From: Cohnella nanjingensis
GTDB taxonomy: Bacteria > Bacillota > Bacilli > Paenibacillales > Paenibacillaceae
Assembly: GCF_014212125.1 (NCBI RefSeq)
Contig: NZ_JACJVP010000011.1
Coordinates: forward strand, 124,001 to 188,000
DNA: 64,000 bases
Direction of reading: 5' to 3'
Shown here: piece by piece, positions 15,563 to 24,212 of the stretch
Layout: each line of letters begins with the position of its first letter
How positions within the stretch are numbered: the stretch's first letter is position 1
Program-made: the position numbers and the translations under genes
The notes under the pieces: model-generated
Told to the model about the DNA's origin: nothing
What the model saw: only the letters and a program-made list of their open reading frames with translations
Databases searched by the model: none

Positions 15563-18500
15563 ATGGGCAAGCGGTTCAAAATGCTAGTTCTGCTCCTCGC
15601 AACGGCACTGATGCTGCAAGGCTATCCGCTCGCGGCGGCAGCGCAGCAAGCTCCGGAAGTCCAGGAAGCTCCGATCGTGAAGCAAACTTCGGCCGGCCAG
15701 CAAACGACTGGGGGTCTGCAAGCGCAGGAAGATCCGCAACCGCAGGAAGATCCGCAAGCGCAGGAAGATCCGCAAGCGCCGGAAGGTCTGCAAACGCCGG
15801 AAGGTCTGCAAACACAGGAAAGTCCGCAAGCGCAGGCATCGCCGTCGGACCTTCTCTTCGCGGACGGCTTCGAAGGCGGTCTCGTCAACTGGGACACGTT
15901 CGGCAGCGCGGCCTGGCAGGTCCAGGGGAGCGGGACGGAGGCGGCGCTGTCGGGCGCGACGGCCGAGACGTCCCCGCAGCGCGCGGTCGTGAAGGCGTCG
16001 AAGTTCGCCTATAGCAACGCGGACTACAGCTTCTCCTTCCTTGCGCAAGGCGACCGCTTCCGGGCGCTATTCCGCTACAGCTCCGGCACCAGCTATTATT
16101 TTCTCGAGTTCAAAAATACGAGCCGGGTCGAATTGTGGAAATATCCGAACGCCGCGGCCAGCGTGCAGGTCGGGTCGACCGTCGACATCGCCTCGGCGCT
16201 GCCCGGCTTCCGGTTGACGGATGCCCATCAATACCGGATCGAGGCGCAAGGGAGCAATTTCGCGCTCGACGTCGACGGGGTCCGGGTCGCCGCCTTCGCC
16301 GATGCGTCGCTCGTGGCGGGCGGCGTCGGCTTCGCCCTGAAGAGCGTCGGGCCGGCGGTGTCGGCTACCTTCGATCAAGTAGAGGTGCGGAAAATCTCCG
16401 GGCCGGCGGGCGCTTTGGCCATTCAGCATACGCCGGCGGCGGAGGTGCCGTACTATACGGACCTGCCCGTCCTTTTCACGGTTGCGGATGAAGGCGCTTC
16501 CTCGGTCGTGGCCAGCGTCTATTACGGTTATGGCGATCAGATACCGACGCAGGCGCTGCAGGCCGCCTCCGTCGGGAGCGCCACCTATTCGGCCGTGATC
16601 CCGGGCACGAACCGCGCCGGATCGATCCGCTACTTCATCGCCGTGCGGGATGACGCGGGACGGACGGCGCGGTACCCGGCGACGGGCGAGATCGTCGTGC
16701 CGATCGGCGCGCTCCTGCCGTATTCGAACGACTTCGAAGCGGACGCGCCGAACGGTGCGCCGGCCGGCTGGACGACGGGGGGGAGCGCCCGGATCGCGAA
16801 GCTTCCGGACGGCAATCAGGTGCTGCGCCTGAACGGGTCTGGCAGCGCCAAGCTGAACCTGCCCATGTACCAGAACGCGGACAACTTCATCGTGAAGTTC
16901 AAGGCAAAGTACGAGCGCACGAGCGACGCGGTTCAGAACACTTGGCGGCTGCGGTACCGCGCGACGGACGACGCGAACAACAACGCCATGGAGTGGGCGA
17001 CCCACAATTCGAAGTATTTCCTCATGCGCAAGACGACGCTGGGCGGCAATTACTACATCGCCAATTACGTGCAGTCGCTGCTAGGAGATTGGCATACTTA
17101 CGAGCTGCGCGTGAGCGGCATCAAGCACCAACTGTTCATCGACGGCATCGAGACGGCAAGCGGCGAGGACTCCGATCCGCTGGCGCTGACCAAGGGCTAT
17201 TTCCAATGGAACGTGGTCGGCGGCATCGACCTGATGGTCGACGACTTCGAGATTGCGCCGATCGCGCTGCCCTACGTGGTCGATCTGCAGCCGTCCGGCA
17301 ACTACACGGGCATCTATACGCCGGAGGACGCGCCCGGTCTGCGCTTGGCGCTGGACGCCGGCGCGGCGGCGCACGATTTCCGGATCGACTACGCCGTCCG
17401 CCGGGCGGACGGGGACAAGTCGCTCGTCGTCTCCGGCAGCAAGACGTACGCGCTTGGGGCGGATGAGCGAATCGCCGATACGCTATCCTTCGCCCCCGGA
17501 CTGAGCGCGATCGGGACGTACGAAGTGTCGGCGGACTTCACGGTCGACGACGTCGCGGAGCCCGGTCTGTCGAAGGTTATGCGCATCGCGATCGCGAACC
17601 GCGCCGCGCCGGTCCGGGCGCCCGATCTCGACAACGAGAGCGTCTTCGGCCTGAACACGCACTACGCGCTGAACTGGAAGGACGACATCATCGACGGCGC
17701 CCGCAAGCTGGGCGCGCGGCATCACCGGTCCGGCATCGTCTGGGAGGCGGTGGACCGGAACGCGAAGGATGCCTCCGGCGCCAAGATCTACGATTATCGG
17801 GACTCGGATGCCCTGCTGAACAAGCTCTACGGCTACGGGTTCAACCAGATCACCGTGCTCGGCATCGACAAGAACGCGTACTACCAGAGCGGTATCGCGA
17901 ATACGACCGCCGCCCTGCAGGCAATGGGAGACTTCGTCTACCGGACGGTCGACCGGTACAAGGGGAAGATCCGGCAGTGGGAGATGCCCAACGAGCCGGA
18001 GATCTTCTCCAAGCCGTACATCCCGGAGGAGTTCGTGCAGCTCCAGAAGGTCGCCTATCTGAATATGAAAAAGGCGGACCCGAATGCGATGCTGCTGGCC
18101 GGCGATCATACCTCCAGCGTGCTCAGCGTGCTGCCGAAGGAGCTGGCGCTCGGCTCATACGATTATGCCGATGCCTATTCGTTCCATCCCTACGTCTACA
18201 ATTCGATGCCGGACGACCATCTCGCGAATCTGATCGGCGGCGTCAAGGATCTGGTCGACGCCTACGGGGGCTGGAAGGACTACTATTTGACGGAGGGCGG
18301 CTGGCCGACGGCGAAGGCCGGTTATCCTTCCGTCTCGGAGGAGACGCAGCGGGACTATATCGTCCGCGCGTTCCTGAACTACATGACGATGGATCAGGTC
18401 AAAGCCTACGAATATTACAACTATAAAAACGACGGCACGGACGATCGTTACTACGACATCTTCTGGGGCATCACGGACAACGACGGACGGCCCAAGCTGG

Positions 18501-21412
18501 CCTACGCGGCCGTGAACCAGCTCATGACGGAGCTGGATCGCGCGAGGTACTCCGGCACCTGGGATGCGGGAGATCCGGACGTATCGGTGCAGGTATTCCT
18601 GAACGACGGCGAGCCTGTCGTCGTCGCCTGGCGGAAGGTCGACGCCAAGGACGATCCGGCCGTCAAGCCGGCGACCGGGGTCATCTCGCTGCCGTTCGAC
18701 GCGGCGGGCGTGACGGCCAAGGATATCAACGGCGTCCCGCTGCCGCTCGCTTCGGCGAACGGCGTAACGCCGCTGACCGTCGGGAGCGCCCCCGTCTACT
18801 TGACCGGCGTGCCGGCCGACTTCGTCCGACAAGCCGCGGCCCAGTTGCTTGTGGCCAAGGGCGGCGAGGTCTCCGCCAAGCTGGAGAAGCTGCGCGCGGG
18901 GGGCAACGGGACCGTCGTCGACGGCGATCTGGCGGAGCTTGAGCGGATCGTCTCCGCGCTGAAGACGGCTGCCGGCGATCCGGCGGGAGCGGCCGGACTC
19001 GAGCAGGGGATAAAGAACGGCTACGGGCTCATGATTGCGCTGGCCGGACAGATCGCGAACGGCTCGATCGCCCGCGCGCCCGGCAACGTGGCGATGGAGG
19101 CCGTCTACAATCTGGCCGAGCGCGCCTCCGTCTCGCTGGCCGCCGCCCGGCGCGGCGCTGCACCGAACGTTCTGGATTACGGAGCGGCGACGCAGGCGGC
19201 GGAAGCGGCTTTCGCGGCCAAGCAGGGCGACGCCGGCATCCTGCCCGTCTCCGCCGCGGCGGTGCTCCGGATGAACCGGTACGGCCGGTTGGCGGAAGCC
19301 GCCCATGCGCGCGGCGCCTATGCGGAGAGCTACGCCTACAACTTGCTGGCGCGAGAATTCGCAGGAGCCGCGCAGGCGATCGTCGGTTCCGAGCCGATCC
19401 GCTTCATCGGCGTCCGGGCCGGCGTCACGCCGATCCAGGCCAACGGCGAGGCCGGGCACACCCAAGCCTATACGCTCTCGCTGGTCAACGATACCGACGC
19501 GTCCCGGCAAGTCGAGGCCGTGCTGAAGCTGCCGGAAGGCTGGTCGGCGACGCAGACGGCACCGGAAGCCGAGGCGGTGACCGTTCCCGCGCACGGCTCG
19601 CTTGACCTGCCTTACTCGGTGCTCGTACCGGACGACGCGGGTAAAGGGAAATACGAGATCGCGTTCGAGATCCGCTACGGCGGCGCCGTCATCGATACCG
19701 TCAAAGCCCAATTGACGGTGGAGGACGGCATCGGCGCCCGGCTGCTGCCCGTTCAACAGGCGATCGGAGAGCTGAACGTCGTCACCGTGGAGCTTACGGG
19801 CACGTCCACCGCCGACAAGTCGGGCACCGTGACGATGCGCGGTCCGGACGGCGCCCTGCTGGCGCCGGTGACGACGAACGCCTTCAGCGCGCTGAAGAAG
19901 GGCGACAAGCTGCGTCTGGACTTCCAGTGGACGGATCATGCCGCCACGCCGTTCAACGAATATCCCGTCGATCTCCGTATCGAAGAGGCGGCCGGCGGCA
20001 AGACGATCTTCCGCGACGCGGCGATGCCGCTCGACTTCAATCTGGTGCAGCGCGCGCGCGGCGTGACGGTCGACGCGGACTTGTCCGATTGGCAGGACGC
20101 GTATCCGTTCCATCTGCGCAGCAAGTTCCAGCAGGCGAGCGGGTACCACGATCCGGACAATCTGGAAGCGACGGCTTACGCCAAATGGTCGGAGAACGGC
20201 TTGTATATGGCGGTTTCGGTTCAGGACGACATTCACAAGCAGTCCGAGAACGCGGCGAATCTGTGGAAGAACGACTCGATCCAGATCAGCCTAGATCCGC
20301 TGCTGAACCGGGAGTCGCCCTACGGGCCGGATGACGTCGAGTGGGGCTTCGCCCTCACGGATACGGGGGCGAAGCTCGTGCAGATCTTCCAAGCGACGGC
20401 GCCCAATCCGAACGGCGAAGTCAGCGGGCAGGTCCCGTTCGCCGCCGTCCGCGACGAGGCGGCGCACCGGACGATCTACGAGCTGTTGATTCCCTCCGCG
20501 TACGTCAAGGATCTTCGGCCCGCGGCAGGCGGCCGAATCGGCTTGAACGTGGCCGTCAACGACGCGGATCTCCAGAACGGCCGGGACGACTTCATCCAAT
20601 GGACGCCCGGCACGGCCGACGCCAAGAATACGTCGCAGTACGACGCGTTCCGGTTCATCGATCCGCCCGTCGCGGTGACGGGCATCGCCGTCGCGCCGGA
20701 GAAGCTCCTCCTTCGCCCCGGCGAGGAAGCGGCCGTCACGGCGACCGTTGCGCCCGCGGATGCCGCCGATCGCAGCGTGACTTGGTCGAGCAGCGACGAG
20801 CGGGTCGTCCAACAGTCCGGCGACGGGCGCTTCCGGGCGGGAGCCGAAGGCAAGGCCGAGCTGACCGCGACGGCGGCGGGCGGGAGGTTCCGCGCGGCGG
20901 CCGCCGTGACGGTGGACGGCACCGCGCCGACGATTCGCTATACCGGTCCGGCGACCCTATCCAGGCTGGGACGGGGGAAGTTGACCTTCGAAGTCCAAGA
21001 TGCGCTGAGCGGAGTCGCGAGCGCGGTCTTCACCTTGAACGGCCGTCCGATCCCGGGCGGCTACGCCGTCGCTCCGTTGTCCCTGGCAGCAGGGGATCAT
21101 CCGCTGTCCGCCGAAGCTACGGATAAGGCCGGCAATCGGTCGACGTTCGAAGCGACGCTGCGTGTCACCTTCGACGTCGAAGAGCTGGACGACATGCTGA
21201 ATTACGGTTACGCGCAGGGCTGGATCAAGGAGAAGGACGTATGGCAAAGCCTCTTGGCCATGGCCAAGAAGATCCAGAAGGATGCGGCGGAAGGCAAGAA
21301 AACGAACTACCAGCCGCTGCTGCAGGAGATTCAAGCGCAGAGCGGCAAAAAGATCGCTGCCGCCTTCGCGGCAAGCTTGCGTCAAGATATCGAATATTTG
21401 CAGCGGCCATAG
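15563..21412 (+). CDS. very large secreted multimodular glycoside hydrolase (clan A TIM barrel, CBM9, Big2, FIMAH-like)
   Basis: A 1,949-aa extracellular enzyme. Order: signal peptide 1-27 (ending AAAAQQ); seven Q-x-Q/P-E-D/G-P hexapeptides 53-94; jelly-roll-like module 97-279, closely related to the C-terminus of the protein at 7520; beta module 280-375; LamG-like module 385-567; beta module 570-685; catalytic barrel about 689-1000. In the barrel Glu811 (WEMPNEPE) is the likely acid/base and Glu911 (LTEGGWPT) the likely nucleophile, the clan-A pattern nearest GH39/GH5-type enzymes. Then linker and helical region, a CBM9 module about 1497-1700 (VDADLSDWQ, LYMAVSVQDD), Big2 about 1702-1790, an Ig-like module, and a C-terminal helical FIMAH-like domain 1870-1949. 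GGAGG at 15548-15552 supports ATG 15563; the frame is open upstream, but that part overlaps the lipoprotein gene. Substrate unknown. Confidence 0.88.
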   Translation: MGKRFKMLVLLLATALMLQGYPLAAAAQQAPEVQEAPIVKQTSAGQQTTGGLQAQEDPQPQEDPQAQEDPQAPEGLQTPEGLQTQESPQAQASPSDLLFADGFEGGLVNWDTFGSAAWQVQGSGTEAALSGATAETSPQRAVVKASKFAYSNADYSFSFLAQGDRFRALFRYSSGTSYYFLEFKNTSRVELWKYPNAAASVQVGSTVDIASALPGFRLTDAHQYRIEAQGSNFALDVDGVRVAAFADASLVAGGVGFALKSVGPAVSATFDQVEVRKISGPAGALAIQHTPAAEVPYYTDLPVLFTVADEGASSVVASVYYGYGDQIPTQALQAASVGSATYSAVIPGTNRAGSIRYFIAVRDDAGRTARYPATGEIVVPIGALLPYSNDFEADAPNGAPAGWTTGGSARIAKLPDGNQVLRLNGSGSAKLNLPMYQNADNFIVKFKAKYERTSDAVQNTWRLRYRATDDANNNAMEWATHNSKYFLMRKTTLGGNYYIANYVQSLLGDWHTYELRVSGIKHQLFIDGIETASGEDSDPLALTKGYFQWNVVGGIDLMVDDFEIAPIALPYVVDLQPSGNYTGIYTPEDAPGLRLALDAGAAAHDFRIDYAVRRADGDKSLVVSGSKTYALGADERIADTLSFAPGLSAIGTYEVSADFTVDDVAEPGLSKVMRIAIANRAAPVRAPDLDNESVFGLNTHYALNWKDDIIDGARKLGARHHRSGIVWEAVDRNAKDASGAKIYDYRDSDALLNKLYGYGFNQITVLGIDKNAYYQSGIANTTAALQAMGDFVYRTVDRYKGKIRQWEMPNEPEIFSKPYIPEEFVQLQKVAYLNMKKADPNAMLLAGDHTSSVLSVLPKELALGSYDYADAYSFHPYVYNSMPDDHLANLIGGVKDLVDAYGGWKDYYLTEGGWPTAKAGYPSVSEETQRDYIVRAFLNYMTMDQVKAYEYYNYKNDGTDDRYYDIFWGITDNDGRPKLAYAAVNQLMTELDRARYSGTWDAGDPDVSVQVFLNDGEPVVVAWRKVDAKDDPAVKPATGVISLPFDAAGVTAKDINGVPLPLASANGVTPLTVGSAPVYLTGVPADFVRQAAAQLLVAKGGEVSAKLEKLRAGGNGTVVDGDLAELERIVSALKTAAGDPAGAAGLEQGIKNGYGLMIALAGQIANGSIARAPGNVAMEAVYNLAERASVSLAAARRGAAPNVLDYGAATQAAEAAFAAKQGDAGILPVSAAAVLRMNRYGRLAEAAHARGAYAESYAYNLLAREFAGAAQAIVGSEPIRFIGVRAGVTPIQANGEAGHTQAYTLSLVNDTDASRQVEAVLKLPEGWSATQTAPEAEAVTVPAHGSLDLPYSVLVPDDAGKGKYEIAFEIRYGGAVIDTVKAQLTVEDGIGARLLPVQQAIGELNVVTVELTGTSTADKSGTVTMRGPDGALLAPVTTNAFSALKKGDKLRLDFQWTDHAATPFNEYPVDLRIEEAAGGKTIFRDAAMPLDFNLVQRARGVTVDADLSDWQDAYPFHLRSKFQQASGYHDPDNLEATAYAKWSENGLYMAVSVQDDIHKQSENAANLWKNDSIQISLDPLLNRESPYGPDDVEWGFALTDTGAKLVQIFQATAPNPNGEVSGQVPFAAVRDEAAHRTIYELLIPSAYVKDLRPAAGGRIGLNVAVNDADLQNGRDDFIQWTPGTADAKNTSQYDAFRFIDPPVAVTGIAVAPEKLLLRPGEEAAVTATVAPADAADRSVTWSSSDERVVQQSGDGRFRAGAEGKAELTATAAGGRFRAAAAVTVDGTAPTIRYTGPATLSRLGRGKLTFEVQDALSGVASAVFTLNGRPIPGGYAVAPLSLAAGDHPLSAEATDKAGNRSTFEATLRVTFDVEELDDMLNYGYAQGWIKEKDVWQSLLAMAKKIQKDAAEGKKTNYQPLLQEIQAQSGKKIAAAFAASLRQDIEYLQRP
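15719..15844 (+). repeat. 18-bp in-frame tandem repeat, seven units, Pro/Gln/Glu linker
   Basis: Units such as CAAGCGCAGGAAGATCCG encode QAQEDP, QPQEDP, QAPEGL, QTPEGL and QTQESP. The repeat joins the signal peptide region to the first folded module and probably forms an extended, acidic, wall-spanning spacer. Confidence 0.88.
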
Positions 21413-21486
21413 ACTTGTAGGGAAAACGGATCTCCCGCGAACGGCGGGTTCGGAATCCGGCGACAGTCGAGGAGGGGAGGGAGACC

Positions 21487-23373
21487 ATGGCCGCCAACCG
21501 AGAGAAACGCCATCGCCAGTCGAGTCTGATGCACCGGCTCAGTCTCCCAATCTATGCGCTGATCGTGACGTTCATCGCGCTGTTCGCCGTGTCGGCGAGT
21601 TACATCCTCATTCGGGTGCAGAACGACCACACCCGGCAGTTGGCCGAACAGTCGACGTCGTTCGTCCGCCGGAACCTGGAGTACCAGTTCGATACGATGA
21701 ACAACATGGCGGCCTTCCTGCTGACGAATCAGTCGATCGAGAACCTGCTGGAGAGCGACCATCCGGCGCCGTTCGAAGCGGTCGAAGACTTTTTCGCGCT
21801 GCAGGCCAATCTGGAGAACCTGTCTCTGCTGTCGCTCCTGAACGATTCGGGCTCCGGCAGCGTCGTCCAGCAATCCTACGCGGTATCCGTCGCGCTGGGA
21901 CCGGGAAGCGGGCTCTATGCGCTCGCCACCGATCATTACGATCCGGTCACGGGCATCTACAAGGACGACGACCTGAAGGATCAGCCGTGGTACAAGGCAT
22001 TGAGCGGCGGGGAGCGGCAGAACGCCTGGTGGGGGCAAAAGGCGGGACGCGCGAGCGCCGCGATGATCTACTCGGCGACGCGCAAGACGAGCATCAAGGA
22101 CGGCCGGGCCATCGGCACGGTCATCATCGGGGCGGATACCGGCAGCATTCGGAGCGCCTTCGACAACGCCGCGCTGAAGCAGGGATATCATCTGCTGATG
22201 GACGAAGCCGGCCGGGTCATCTTCAGCGAACGCTACCGATTCCTGGAGCCGGTCGGCGAGCTACCTTACGTCCGCGCGGCGGCGGGCGCCGGAGGCTCGT
22301 TCGTGGCGCGGATCGACGGAGAGAGCCATCGCGTGATGCAGGAGACGATGGACAACGGCTGGAAGCTGCTGACGGTCGTGCCGGAGAGCCACTTCAACCG
22401 GTATACGTGGGCCATCTCGGCCATCGGCGCCGTCACGGCCGCGGCCGCGCTGTTGATCGCCGGTTACTGGCTCCGCCGAATCGTCGTCCGGGTCACCGTG
22501 CCGATCACGCGTCTGGTCGGCGCCGTTCAGCGTCCGGAAGTGCTGGCCTTCGAGGAGCCGCTGCCGGCGCCGCATTCCGGCATCTACGAGGTGGACGCGC
22601 TGAACCAGAAGTTCGCCTCCATGCTCGTCACCTTGCACGGGCTGATCGAGAAGTCGTTCGCCGAAGAGATCGAGCGCCGCCAGCTCCAGCTGGAGCTGTT
22701 GAACGCGCAGATCAACCCGCATTTCCTGTACAACACGCTGGACTTGATCAATTGCCGGGCGATCCTCTCGGGAGATGAGGAGACGGGCGCGATCGTGCGG
22801 TCGTTGGCCAACGTGTTCCGGTACGGCCTGAACCGGGGGCAGACCTGGATCTCGCTGGCGGGCGAGATCAAGCAGGTCGAAGCGTATCTGCATATTCAGC
22901 GGATGATGATGGAGGACCTGCGCGTGGACATCCAGGTTCCTGAAGATCTCCTGGCCGTTCAGATCCCGCACTTCTGCTTGCAGCCGCTGGCGGAGAACGC
23001 CATCGTCCACGGCTTCGCCGGCCGGACGGACGACTGCCGGATCGCGATCTCGGCCCGCGTCGACGGCGAGTCGCTCGTGCTGCGCGTGGCCGACAACGGC
23101 CGGGGCTGCGACGCGGAGGCGATGAACCGCGCGCTCCGGCATCCGCCCGCAGGCGGACCGGGAGCATCCGCAGGCGAACCGGAACCGGCCGGGGGCGCGG
23201 CGGAGGGCGGGGGTTCGGGCTACGGCACGATGAACGTGCACCGGCGGATTCAACTGCACTGCGGGGAAGCGTACGGCCTGCGCTATGTGCAGACGGACGC
23301 GGGCGCCTGCGTCGAAGCCGTCCTGCCGTACCAAACGAATCGTTCCCAAAGGGAGAAAGGAGCGGAAGCCTGA
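21487..23373 (+). CDS. sensor histidine kinase, YesM/LytS-like (HPK7 type)
   Basis: Membrane sensor of a two-component pair, 628 aa. One membrane helix near residues 20-40, an extracellular cache-like sensing region to about 305, a second helix about 310-335, HAMP, then the His_kinase domain with NAQINPHFLYNTLD, in which His412 is the phosphorylation site. The ATPase part has LQPLAENAIVHGF and VADNGRGCD. A Gly/Ala/Pro-rich insert of about 30 residues interrupts the ATPase domain before GYGTMNVHRR, which is unusual. GGAGGGGAGGG precedes the ATG. TGATG overlap with the response regulator gene. Likely senses an extracellular glycan or binding-protein signal and controls this locus. Confidence 0.93.
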   Translation: MAANREKRHRQSSLMHRLSLPIYALIVTFIALFAVSASYILIRVQNDHTRQLAEQSTSFVRRNLEYQFDTMNNMAAFLLTNQSIENLLESDHPAPFEAVEDFFALQANLENLSLLSLLNDSGSGSVVQQSYAVSVALGPGSGLYALATDHYDPVTGIYKDDDLKDQPWYKALSGGERQNAWWGQKAGRASAAMIYSATRKTSIKDGRAIGTVIIGADTGSIRSAFDNAALKQGYHLLMDEAGRVIFSERYRFLEPVGELPYVRAAAGAGGSFVARIDGESHRVMQETMDNGWKLLTVVPESHFNRYTWAISAIGAVTAAAALLIAGYWLRRIVVRVTVPITRLVGAVQRPEVLAFEEPLPAPHSGIYEVDALNQKFASMLVTLHGLIEKSFAEEIERRQLQLELLNAQINPHFLYNTLDLINCRAILSGDEETGAIVRSLANVFRYGLNRGQTWISLAGEIKQVEAYLHIQRMMMEDLRVDIQVPEDLLAVQIPHFCLQPLAENAIVHGFAGRTDDCRIAISARVDGESLVLRVADNGRGCDAEAMNRALRHPPAGGPGASAGEPEPAGGAAEGGGSGYGTMNVHRRIQLHCGEAYGLRYVQTDAGACVEAVLPYQTNRSQREKGAEA

Positions 23374-24179
23374 TGTTCAAGCTGCTGATCGCGGAGGACG
23401 TGAAGACCGTGAGGGAGACGCTGGCGCGCTCCATCCCGTGGGAGCGGCTCGGGATCGCGCTGATCGGCGCCGCCGAGAACGGGGAAGAAGCGCTGGCTTG
23501 GCTCGATCGCGAAGCGCCGGATCTGCTGCTCACCGATATCGGCATGCCGAAGATGAACGGCCTCCAGCTGATCGAGGCGTTCAAGGCCCGCAAGCCGGAC
23601 ATCCGGTGCATCATCCTGTCCGGCCTGAACGAATTCGAGCATGCCCGGCAGGCGATCAAGCTGCAGGTTCAGGAATATATCCTGAAGCCGATCGATCCGG
23701 GCGAGATCGTCCGCGTATTCGAGCAAGTCGTCCGCGAGCTGCGCGAAGAGCGGGCCGCTAGACAAGGCAGCGCCGACGCGGCGCAGCGGCTGCGGGAGGA
23801 GCTGCCGCGCTTGACGGAGACGCTGTCCGCGGGCGCGGGTCCCGGCGATTTCAAGAAGAAGAAGCTCGTCGAGCAAGCGCTCCGATATTTGAAGGAAGCC
23901 TATGCGCGCAAGGAGCTGGCGCTGTCCGAGGTGGCCGCCTCGGTCGGGCTCAGCGACAAATATTTGAATTCGCTCGTGAAGGAGGTGACGGGGATGACGA
24001 TCAACCAATTGATCGTCCGGCTGCGCCTGGAGGAAGCGGCGCGGCTGCTGAAGGACCCCGCCATCCGCATATACGAGATTTGCGATCGGATCGGCTACAC
24101 CGACCAGGACTATTTCCGCGAGACGTTCAAAAAACAGTTCGGCCTGACGCCGACCGAATACCGCAATGAATATCTCTAG
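23373..24179 (+). CDS. response regulator, AraC-type DNA-binding output (YesN-like)
   Basis: Partner of the kinase at 21487, 268 aa. Receiver domain residues 1-120 with acidic pocket AED and phospho-acceptor Asp55 in LLLTDIGMP; Lys in LKPID is the conserved switch residue. The C-terminal ~100 residues are two AraC helix-turn-helix motifs (LSEVAASVGLSDKYLN and ICDRIGYTDQDYFRETFKKQFG). At 268 aa it is shorter than the usual 500-aa YesN proteins because the central linker domain is missing. Its ATG shares the A of the kinase stop codon. Confidence 0.93.
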   Translation: MFKLLIAEDVKTVRETLARSIPWERLGIALIGAAENGEEALAWLDREAPDLLLTDIGMPKMNGLQLIEAFKARKPDIRCIILSGLNEFEHARQAIKLQVQEYILKPIDPGEIVRVFEQVVRELREERAARQGSADAAQRLREELPRLTETLSAGAGPGDFKKKKLVEQALRYLKEAYARKELALSEVAASVGLSDKYLNSLVKEVTGMTINQLIVRLRLEEAARLLKDPAIRIYEICDRIGYTDQDYFRETFKKQFGLTPTEYRNEYL

Positions 24180-24212
24180 CACCGTCCGAAGAGAAAAGGA
24201 GAGAGCCAGAAG

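Noticed and set aside
18155-20236. 693-codon minus-strand open frame opposite the large glycosidase
   Set aside because: Same low-complexity Arg/Val-rich composition, no ribosome site, and the + strand frame has clear domains.
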